Below are positions 8,491 to 14,355 of a stretch of 34,844 bases of DNA, in pieces. The translations under genes and the position numbers were made by a program. The DNA is taken from the NCBI GenBank assembly GCA_039193195.1, contig JBCCWS010000055.1, positions 1 to 34,844 of the forward strand, read 5' to 3'. Below the pieces are notes generated by a model. The model was not told where the DNA came from. It did not search any database and worked only from the letters and a program-made list of their open reading frames with translations. The number at the start of each line of letters is the position of its first letter. Position 1 is the stretch's first letter. Source of the stretch: Pseudomonadota bacterium (lineage in GTDB: Bacteria; Pseudomonadota; Gammaproteobacteria; Steroidobacterales; JBCBZW01).

Positions 8491-10119
8491 ATGGACAATC
8501 AACGACTTCGGCGCAGCACGCGCGCCCTGGCCGCTGCCGCGGCTTGGGTCATGATGCAGAGCGGAGGTGCGGCCTTGGCGGACGAGCTCACCCCCTGCGA
8601 CCCCGACGCCCCCACCACCGCGCTCGTCGTCGGCGACATCTTCAGCTGTGAAATCGAAGCAGCCGGCGACACGGACGTCTTCACCCTGGAGGCGAGCACC
8701 CTGGAGCGCTACCGCCTCACCCTCGTCGACCGTGACAACGCCGCCGCTGACCCCGTGGCCGAGCTCTTCGACTGCGTGGGCACCTCCTTCGACGTCATCA
8801 GCACGCCCAACCAGGCGGGCGCCTCCCTAGAGTTCGACGGCCCGTGTGACGGCACGGTCAGCGTGCTGGTCTCCGACGCGGGCAACAACGAGGTCGGCAG
8901 CTACCACATCGCCCTGCAGCGCCTCTCGCCCCTGCCACCGGAGACCGTGGAGGTGTGCGTCGACTGCGAGGTAGAAGCGAGCCTCTCGCCCGCCGGCGAC
9001 AGCGACGTGTTCTCCTTCGAGGGGACGGCGGGCATCACGGTGATCTTCAGCGCGTCGGATCGCGACAACGCCGCCCAGGACACCTTCGTGGACGTACGCC
9101 TCCCGAACGGCGATCCCCTGCTCGGCCTGGTGACCCCGAACTTCAGCGGCACCCGCGCCACCGCCACCCTCGACAGCACCGGCACCTACACGCTGATCGC
9201 CTCCGACATCGGCGACTCGGAGACCGGCAACTACACGGTCGCCGCCCAGCAACTGTTCCCGCTGCCGCCGACGGCCGTGTCCATCGGCTACGACGAGACC
9301 ATCGTCGATACGATCTCACCCATCGCCGACAGCGACATCATCGCCTTCACCGGCGTGAGCGGCGACACGATTCGCATCACCGCGACCGATCTCGACAACG
9401 CCGCCCTCGACCCCTTCCTGGAGGTCTATGGCCCCGATGGCGTGCTCATCACCACGCTCATTCCGCCCAACAACTCAGGCACCTTCGAGCAGCTTTCGCT
9501 GACCCAGACCGGCACCTACACGATGGCCATGTTCGACTCCGGCATCAACGAGACCGGCTCCTACTCCGTGAACCTCCAGTGCATCTTCGGCTCCTGCTTC
9601 GGCGCGCCGGACATCGACGTGGTGCCCGACCGGGTGAACTTCGGCACGGTGGACGTGGGCGACATGTCGGCATCGCGCACGATTCAGGTCTCCAACGTGG
9701 GCGATGCGGATCTCGTGATCACCAACACGCTGCAGTCCACGAACCCCGCCTTTACGCTCAGCAACGACACGTGTTCGCTGGCCGTGCTCGCGCCCGGTGG
9801 TCAGTGCAGCTTCGATGCCGTGTTCGCGCCGTCGCTCAACGGCCGCGCCATCGGCGTGGTCTCGGTGGCGTCGAACGATGAAGACGAACCGGATGTCCGC
9901 GTGCTGCTGATCGGCACGGGCGCCAACGCACCGCCGGTCGATCCCGTCGGCGGCGAAGTGTTCGGGGCCACCGTGGCCACGGTGAGCTGCACCAACCAGG
10001 CGACGGGCCAGACCGTGCTCATCAACGACGGCCTCGCCACCTTCGACTGCGTCGCCGCCGGGCTGCAGGCGGACCCTGCCGACCCGATTCGGATCATCAT
10101 CCTGGGTAACGTGGACTAA
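8491..10119 (+). CDS. Secreted protein with three PPC-like repeats and an ASH (choice-of-anchor D) domain
   Basis: A 542-residue exported protein. The ATG at 8491 follows AAGGAGAAGG (8476-8485) at good spacing; a GTG lies one codon earlier. A signal peptide (to about residue 31, GGAALADE) leads into three repeats of about 110 residues. Each has the pattern GDxDVFxFxA, an RDNAAxDP-like motif and a GxYxIxxQxLxPLPP ending, which resembles bacterial pre-peptidase C-terminal (PPC) domains. An ASPM-SPD-2-Hydin-like immunoglobulin domain follows (about 373-478, VNFGTVDVG...VSNVGDADL), then a short cysteine-containing tail. No catalytic domain is seen. The gene diverges from the sigma/kinase operon and is a candidate target of that sigma factor. 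A structural or surface role is inferred. Confidence 0.8.
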   Translation: MDNQRLRRSTRALAAAAAWVMMQSGGAALADELTPCDPDAPTTALVVGDIFSCEIEAAGDTDVFTLEASTLERYRLTLVDRDNAAADPVAELFDCVGTSFDVISTPNQAGASLEFDGPCDGTVSVLVSDAGNNEVGSYHIALQRLSPLPPETVEVCVDCEVEASLSPAGDSDVFSFEGTAGITVIFSASDRDNAAQDTFVDVRLPNGDPLLGLVTPNFSGTRATATLDSTGTYTLIASDIGDSETGNYTVAAQQLFPLPPTAVSIGYDETIVDTISPIADSDIIAFTGVSGDTIRITATDLDNAALDPFLEVYGPDGVLITTLIPPNNSGTFEQLSLTQTGTYTMAMFDSGINETGSYSVNLQCIFGSCFGAPDIDVVPDRVNFGTVDVGDMSASRTIQVSNVGDADLVITNTLQSTNPAFTLSNDTCSLAVLAPGGQCSFDAVFAPSLNGRAIGVVSVASNDEDEPDVRVLLIGTGANAPPVDPVGGEVFGATVATVSCTNQATGQTVLINDGLATFDCVAAGLQADPADPIRIIILGNVD

Positions 10120-10134
10120 GCCTGGCGATAGGCT

Positions 10135-10159
10135 CCGGGCGCACGACGGTGGCGCCCGG
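10135..10159. terminator. GC-rich hairpin between convergent genes
   Basis: An 8-bp perfect stem (10135-10142 with 10152-10159) with a 9-nt loop lies between the end of the PPC-repeat gene (plus) and the end of the broken lipoprotein gene (minus). Its place between convergent stops suggests a bidirectional terminator. No strong T-run is present on either side. Confidence 0.4.
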
Positions 10160-10167
10160 GACCTCGC

Positions 10168-11023
10168 CTAGGACGTGCCGGCCTTGCGGTCCAGCACCGC
10201 CAGCTTCGCTTCGTAGAGCGATCGCGTGCTGCGGCGGGGCGCGTTCTCCAAAGCCAATCCAAGCGCCTGCTCCGCGCGCTGGCGCTTGCCCCTGTGCAGG
10301 TACGCAATGGCTAGCTGGGCGTGCGCTTCGTGCAGGCAGGGGGCGATGCCCAACGCTTGCGCGAAGTAGCGCGCGGTTTCCCGGTGCTCGCCCGCGGCCA
10401 TCGCCTCGCGCCCCGCCGCCACCCAGGACTCGTAGGGCAGGTTGCCGATGAGGCGAACGCGCTCGCCGTCCTCGGGGCAGTAGTCGAAGCGGATGCGCAG
10501 CCGGCGTGCGCCCGAGGTGCCGTCGGTGACCTTTTGCCAGCGTGGGTCGTGGAGGATGCTACGTAAGTGCACGCCGCGGGAGACGATGTCGCCGCGCTGT
10601 TCGAACACGGGCCTGCCGTCCACTAGCTGGTAGTATCGACATCGATCTCCACCAGGTCAGCTAACGCGGTGGTGAGGATAGCCAGGGAGAGGCAGTTGCC
10701 GGACGCCGACCCAGCGCCTGCGAGGCGGTGCGGGTGTCGTTGTGGAAGTCGAAGGCGCCGGTGACATGCAGCAGGTAGTCGTGCACGCGCTCGTGGGGCG
10801 GTGTGGCCTGGCGAAGGGGTTGGTGGAAGTACTCGAGGAACACGTGCTGTTGCTCCTCGCTCAAGGCGAAGACGGCGACCTCGTCCACGAGGTCAGGCCT
10901 GGGGCCGAAGCGCTCCGCGTCGACGGGGAGGGTCGATTGGAATTGCGCGTGTCGTGCGCTGGGCAGGCCTGCGCAGGCCGAGAGCTCCCAGGCGACCAGC
11001 AGCGCGAGCGCGCCACTTGGCAT
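10168..11023 (-). pseudogene. Frameshifted transglutaminase-like/TPR lipoprotein gene
   Basis: Three reading frames join into one plausible protein. The first frame gives a lipoprotein signal with a lipobox (ELSACAG), then FHNDTRTASQAL near 10720. A second frame continues as SASGNCLSLAILTTALADL (about 10655-10715), the usual setting of the catalytic cysteine in transglutaminase-like lipoproteins. A third frame continues as YYQLVDGRPVFEQRG and ends in TPR repeats (about residues 65-145 of that frame, stop at 10168). One base lost at about 10715 and one at about 10635 would explain both breaks. Either the gene is decayed or these two sites are sequencing or assembly errors. If restored, the product would be an outer-membrane-anchored protein of about 285 residues. 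Its function is unknown. Confidence 0.65.
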
Positions 11024-11163
11024 GCGGGTGATCACGTCACGCCCCGTCTCGCCAACCACCTTTCGAGAGACCCGCGGACGGCGCTCGGGATTCCCTTGGT
11101 CTCCTCGCCACCCACCACTGCGCCGGCGGACCTTGCAGCCCCGTCCGTCACAGCAGCGTTCTC

Positions 11164-11240
11164 CCCAAACTCATTCAAGTGACTCAGAATCCGACCGATC
11201 ACGGCGGGTGCCCTAATTTTCGCAATCACCTTCAGCACGG
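11164..11240 (-). pseudogene. Remnant of the C-terminus of an IS91-family transposase
   Basis: A short frame reads LKVIAKIRAPAVIGRILSHL, close to the conserved C-terminal signature of IS91-type (Y2) transposases, which usually reads like (M/L)KVIAxIxDPAVIxxILxHL after a CxxC pair. The cysteine region expected upstream is scrambled by frameshift, and everything else of the gene is missing here. It sits just downstream of the DGR target gene and marks the left edge of the island. The remainder of 11024-11163 and 11241-11359 holds no other recognisable gene. Confidence 0.6.
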
Positions 11241-11359
11241 CGGCGGATGAGCCAGATGATCGGCGCGACGTGAACGGCAACGGCTCAATTAGGCGTCTCG
11301 ATGTGTTCGAGGCCTTCACCGTGCAGGCGGGTTGCTACTCGCTCGACCGCTCCCGTACG

Positions 11360-11374
11360 CCCGGCTCCGCCGGG
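11360..11374 (-). other. Hairpin downstream of VR1 target gene
   Basis: A 6-bp stem (11360-11365 with 11369-11374) with the 3-nt loop tcc (GGA on the coding strand) lies about 56 nt beyond the end of VR1. It shares the loop sequence with hairpins after the other two VRs, but it is further away and may instead be a terminator for the gene. Confidence 0.35.
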
Positions 11375-11422
11375 GCGACGTCCGCTGCGCAGCCCAGACC
11401 GGCCTGAGGACCAGTACCGGGG

Positions 11423-12214
11423 CTAGGTTTGAACTCGGGCACAACGAAAGCCCAGGGTGCCGTAGCGGAGAGACGGGACGAGCGCATAGCGGCAGGCACA
11501 GCGCACGTAGCGCGCTCGAAGCGCCCAGGACCCGCCCCGGATGACGCGGGCGTCGCCGGCGCTCACGTCCGCAGGATTGAGAGCCGGATCCTCGGAATAG
11601 CGGCGTAAGCCGTCCGCGCACCACTCCCAGACGTTGCCTAGCATGTCGTAGAGACCCCACCGGCTCGGCGCTAGCGTCGCCACCGGATGGGTTTTACGCT
11701 TGCTGTTTTGCGAGTACCAGGCGATGTCCCGAAGATCGCCATAGCGGGGGGTATCACTCCCTGCCCGACACGCGTACTCCCACTGTGCTTCCGTTGGAAG
11801 CGACAACACTAGCCCTGAGCGTTGCTCATTGAGGCGGTTGAGAAACGTCTGCGCGTCATGCCAGCTCACGTGCTCCACTGGGTGACTTGTTCCGTCGAAC
11901 TTCGACGGGTTTTCGTCCATCACGGAAATCCAGTGGGCTTGCGTGACCGGCGTATCGAACAGCCAATAGCCTTGGGTCAGCGTTACCTGGTGCTGGGGTT
12001 TCTCGCGATCGTACGCTTCCCGGTCGTCGGCGCCGGCTCCCATTTGAAAGGTGCCTGGAGGTATCCACCGCAGGCGTTGAACGCCATCTTGCCCCTCATG
12101 AACAAACCGCAACTCGGCGAAAGGACCGAACGCGTCCTCCCCCACTCCATCCGCCCATTGCGGGCACCCCCCATTCACGAGGGGGTGTTTGGCGGGATCA
12201 ATCGCAGTGCTCAT
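11423..12214 (-). CDS. Stand-alone FGE/SUMF1-like variable protein, DGR target 2 (carries VR1)
   Basis: A 263-residue protein with an FGE-sulfatase (formylglycine-generating-enzyme-like) fold, used by many DGRs as a C-type-lectin-like scaffold. Family motifs are RWIPPGTFQMG (49-59), YWLFDTPVTQ (83-92), LPTEAQWEYACRAG (139-152), WGLYDMLGNVWEWC (186-199) and IRGGSW (225-230). VR1 encodes residues 217-262, ending GFRCARVQT. The N-terminal PQWADGVGEDAFGPFAEL resembles the segment before each FGE domain of the large target. I reject the longer open frame starting at 12496 because its first part is the TR read through. The start at 12214 has no clear ribosome-binding site, but a candidate promoter ends 8 nt upstream. 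The VR cysteine (Cys239) is kept, but the second catalytic cysteine of true FGEs is absent, so binding rather than catalysis is likely. Confidence 0.9.
   Translation of the reverse strand: MSTAIDPAKHPLVNGGCPQWADGVGEDAFGPFAELRFVHEGQDGVQRLRWIPPGTFQMGAGADDREAYDREKPQHQVTLTQGYWLFDTPVTQAHWISVMDENPSKFDGTSHPVEHVSWHDAQTFLNRLNEQRSGLVLSLPTEAQWEYACRAGSDTPRYGDLRDIAWYSQNSKRKTHPVATLAPSRWGLYDMLGNVWEWCADGLRRYSEDPALNPADVSAGDARVIRGGSWALRARYVRCACRYALVPSLRYGTLGFRCARVQT
11430..11564 (-). repeat. DGR variable repeat VR1
   Basis: A 135-nt segment aligned without gaps to the TR. It has 14 internal substitutions, all at TR coding-strand adenines, plus the C-to-T difference near the 3' edge that all VRs share. At 11 codons (TR order N Q N Y N N D N N D N) it encodes L R Y C Y L V L Y G T. 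The 3' part (11430-11456), where the initiation-of-mutagenic-homology site should be, is otherwise identical to the TR. VR1 lies at the very end of its gene, 4 nt before the stop codon. Confidence 0.95.
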
Positions 12215-12222
12215 GGCATCGT

Positions 12223-12252
12223 ATGATAGGGACTGCGCTAGCTGGACACCAA
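12223..12252 (-). promoter_or_regulatory. Candidate sigma-70 promoter for the VR1 target gene
   Basis: On the minus strand a TTGGTG hexamer (complement of 12247-12252) and TATCAT (complement of 12223-12228) are separated by 18 nt. The -10 box ends 8 nt before the ATG at 12214, so transcription would begin almost at the start codon, giving a leaderless or near-leaderless mRNA. This would agree with the absence of a ribosome-binding site. It is found by eye in GC-rich DNA and remains tentative. Confidence 0.3.
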
Positions 12253-12419
12253 CCGTAGAATTGAGGGTAGAGGGTGCCGGCCGGTGAGCGTTCGCGTCAC
12301 GGTTGACGCTACTAACACACCGGCGGCCGCTTCGCTTTTGCCAACCGAGCGACTGAGTAAACACCGGTGGCCCGGACCGAAGTCTGTTCAAGCCCCCCTC
12401 CCTGGGTGGGACTCGGGCG

Positions 12420-12554
12420 TGAGCTCGGGCACAACGAAAGCCCAGGTTGTCGTTGCGGTTAGACGGGTCGTTCGCATTGCGGTAGGCACAGCGCACGTTG
12501 CGCGCTTGATTCGCCCAGGACCCGCCCCGGATGACGCGGGCGTCGCCGGCGCTC
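12420..12554 (-). repeat. DGR template repeat (TR)
   Basis: A 135-nt non-coding template starting 32 nt after the RT stop codon. The coding-strand sequence holds 24 adenines, 21 of them in the internal segment, largely arranged as AAC/AAT codons (for example ANQARN, RNANDP and NRNDN when read in the target frame). This is the arrangement expected of a DGR template. At 19 of the 21 internal adenines at least one VR differs; no other internal base does. The 3' flank reads gagctc where the VRs read gagttc, which would mark IMH* versus IMH. The TR is open in the same frame as the VR1 gene, so it looks like a decayed copy of an FGE C-terminus. The rest of 12253-12419 contains no recognisable gene and may hold the TR transcript's 3' part. 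Confidence 0.96.
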
Positions 12555-12586
12555 GACCTCAGACCGGTGCGGTGACAGTAGCCGCT

Positions 12587-13597
12587 TCAGGCGTCAAAAG
12601 ATACAGGGGAACGTAACATTTGCGCGCATCGCCAGCCGCGCGCATCCGCATGCACCGTCGCGCTCACAACGGACTGCATACCACGCTGCAGCTCTCCTCC
12701 AACGATCTCACCGGCCGCGTAAGACCGCTCCCACTCGCGTCGGTTGGCTACGTATCGTTTCCGCGTGCGCTTGGACAGGGACAAGCGCGCTGGAGTGATA
12801 CGGTAACCGCAGAAGGATAACCCTCGCGCTGAAGGACCCAGTCGCGCGGGTTGCTTGACGTTCAGCTTCAGGACTTCTTGAGCAAATGCGATAACTTGCC
12901 GAAGTACGCTGCGCGCCTCTCGGCGGCCATCGCACCACCACACAACATCATCCATGTAGCGCACCATACCGCGCACATTAGGATCGTCGGCAAGGAATCG
13001 ATCAAGGCTCGCGAGATAGGCATTAGCAAAATGCTGGGAGGTGAGGGCACCAATGGGCAGACCGCAACCCGGCGTTGCGTGATGCCCATCGATGATCCGC
13101 GCACACAAGTGGCGCACGCCCGGATGCTTCAAGTTGCGAGACAGCAGGCAATTAAGCACCTCGTGGTCGATGCTGGGAAAGTAGCCACGGATGTCAATCT
13201 GCGCGTAGTAGGAATATCGGCGCGCGTGGTGCTGCGCGCGCTTTACCGCAGCGAGCGTGCCCTTGCCCTTTCGGCAAGCGAAGGTATCGTCGACCAACCG
13301 ACGCTCGAGCACCGGACCCACCTTGGCCATCAGCGCATGGTGCAATACGCGCTCTTCGAAGGCCGGGGCGTGAATGAGGCGCCGCTTCGGATCCCTTATC
13401 CAGAACGCGCGCATGCGGCCGACTTCCACCGAACCATCGAGAATGGCGTTTCGGAGGGAAATGAGGTTGCCCTCCAGCGTTCGTGCGAAGGCCGCCGTTG
13501 CAATGGCGTCTCGGCTCGCTTTCGCCGCGAGCGCATGAGCCCCCAGCAGATTGGGAAACGCCGCCACTTCCTCTAGCGTCACCCCGCTACGCTTCAT
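12587..13597 (-). CDS. DGR-type reverse transcriptase
   Basis: A 336-residue RT that would copy the TR transcript into adenine-mutagenised cDNA. I chose the ATG at 13597 (MKRSGVTLEE) because it overlaps the accessory gene end by 11 nt. The longer frame to 13771 reads the accessory gene out of frame. Motifs in order: RDPKRRLIHAPAF (68-80), the catalytic AQIDIRGYFPSIDH (132-145, Asp135), GLPIGALTSQHFAN (179-192, with the SQ motif typical of DGR RTs where other RTs have QG), YMDD (214-217) with both catalytic aspartates, VLKLNVK (242-248) and GLSFCGYRI (259-267). The length fits DGR RTs, and there is no maturase or endonuclease domain as in group II intron proteins. There is no ribosome-binding site, so translation is probably coupled to the HRDC gene. 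Confidence 0.96.
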   Translation of the reverse strand: MKRSGVTLEEVAAFPNLLGAHALAAKASRDAIATAAFARTLEGNLISLRNAILDGSVEVGRMRAFWIRDPKRRLIHAPAFEERVLHHALMAKVGPVLERRLVDDTFACRKGKGTLAAVKRAQHHARRYSYYAQIDIRGYFPSIDHEVLNCLLSRNLKHPGVRHLCARIIDGHHATPGCGLPIGALTSQHFANAYLASLDRFLADDPNVRGMVRYMDDVVWWCDGRREARSVLRQVIAFAQEVLKLNVKQPARLGPSARGLSFCGYRITPARLSLSKRTRKRYVANRREWERSYAAGEIVGGELQRGMQSVVSATVHADARGWRCAQMLRSPVSFDA

Positions 13598-14165
13598 CAA
13601 CGTCCGGCGCTTTGACCACTGCCGTGGACGTCGCAGCGCCAGCACTGGCCGGCGTCGAAGGCACATCGTCCGGGTCGTTGCATAGTGCCTGGTGGTGTTC
13701 ACGAAGGATCGCCAGCATGGGTTCGCCGTAGTTCGCCGTGCGCGCTTTGCCAATGCCGTCGATCGCTGCAAGTGTGGTCTTGGAGTTCACACGGCCCCGC
13801 ACCATCGCTGCCAACTGCTCGTTGGTCGCGATCACGTAAGTCGGCACGCCCTCGCGCGTTGCCAATTGCGCGCGACAATCACGCAAAAGGGCAAACACGT
13901 GGAACTGCACCTTGGTGAGCACCTCGCGATAGTCGATCCGTGGTTTTTTAGGTTTTCCAGACGCATTTGTGGCTGTCGCCGCACCTTGCGACGGAAGGGA
14001 CACGTGATACTGGACGCAGACGCTCCAGGCACTGCTCACCCCTTGATCGACGAACGCATGCTCTACCGTAAGCGCGTTGTGTCGTTCAATGAACGCGTTC
14101 AGCTCATCGGTAGCGTTGACGGGGTCGCTCGACGGTATGTAGAAGAACTTGAATTGGATCGGCAT
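13587..14165 (-). CDS. HRDC-domain DGR accessory protein
   Basis: A 192-residue protein in the position normally held by the accessory factor of DGRs. The N-terminal domain (about 1-55; FKFFYIPSSDP, ELNAFIERHN, SAWSVCVQYH) matches a pattern I know from RT-linked HRDC proteins. A basic linker (KPKKPR) leads to an HRDC domain (about 77-155; YREVLTKVQFHVFALLRDCR and IDGIGKARTANYG). HRDC domains of RecQ and RNase D bind nucleic acids, so it may hold TR RNA/cDNA with the RT or guide it to the VR; that is inference. A GGAG site lies 7 nt before the ATG. The acidic/Ala-rich tail overlaps the RT start by 11 nt. Confidence 0.88.
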   Translation of the reverse strand: MPIQFKFFYIPSSDPVNATDELNAFIERHNALTVEHAFVDQGVSSAWSVCVQYHVSLPSQGAATATNASGKPKKPRIDYREVLTKVQFHVFALLRDCRAQLATREGVPTYVIATNEQLAAMVRGRVNSKTTLAAIDGIGKARTANYGEPMLAILREHHQALCNDPDDVPSTPASAGAATSTAVVKAPDVDEA

Positions 14166-14289
14166 TCTCGCACTCCATCGCTGTTGCCTGGTCGGGATCT
14201 TTCTAGCGTCACCTCGATGATCCCACCCTCATCCGACCTGAGCGCGATGGTGAAGAAAGGTGGCGCTTCGCGCCTCATTCAGATGGACG

Positions 14290-14352
14290 CTTTCGCCGGC
14301 TGCGCACGGGCGAAAGGCTCCTTTGCCGGAGCCCGGCAGACCTCCGGTCTGC
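14290..14352 (-). other. Cluster of three hairpins downstream of VR3
   Basis: Three adjacent inverted repeats lie between the large target gene and the HRDC gene: 8-bp stem 14290-14297/14309-14316, 6-bp stem 14316-14321/14328-14333, and 7-bp stem 14336-14342/14346-14352 with a tcc loop. The last starts 10 nt past the VR3 edge. In studied DGRs a hairpin/cruciform shortly downstream of the VR promotes mutagenic homing, and the TR lacks it. The cluster could also be a transcription terminator, since it follows the stop codon at 14356. The remainder of the 190-bp gap holds the HRDC ribosome-binding site. Confidence 0.55.
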
Positions 14353-14355
14353 ACG

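Noticed and set aside
8955-9881. 308-codon plus-strand frame, extremely Arg/His-rich
   Set aside because: It is an out-of-phase reading of the PPC-repeat gene, with composition typical of a shadow frame.
12215-12496. N-terminal extension making the VR1 target gene 357 residues long
   Set aside because: The first part is the template repeat read through and the next part has no family likeness; the start at 12214 fits the FGE domain boundary.
12587-13597. Retron or group II intron interpretation of the RT
   Set aside because: No msr/msd-like structure, maturase or endonuclease domain was seen, and the linked TR/VR repeats with adenine-only changes are diagnostic of a DGR.
13598-13771. Longer N-terminus for the reverse transcriptase
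   Set aside because: It is the HRDC gene read in another frame (Arg/Thr-rich and without motifs); the start at 13597 overlaps the accessory gene stop as in coupled genes.
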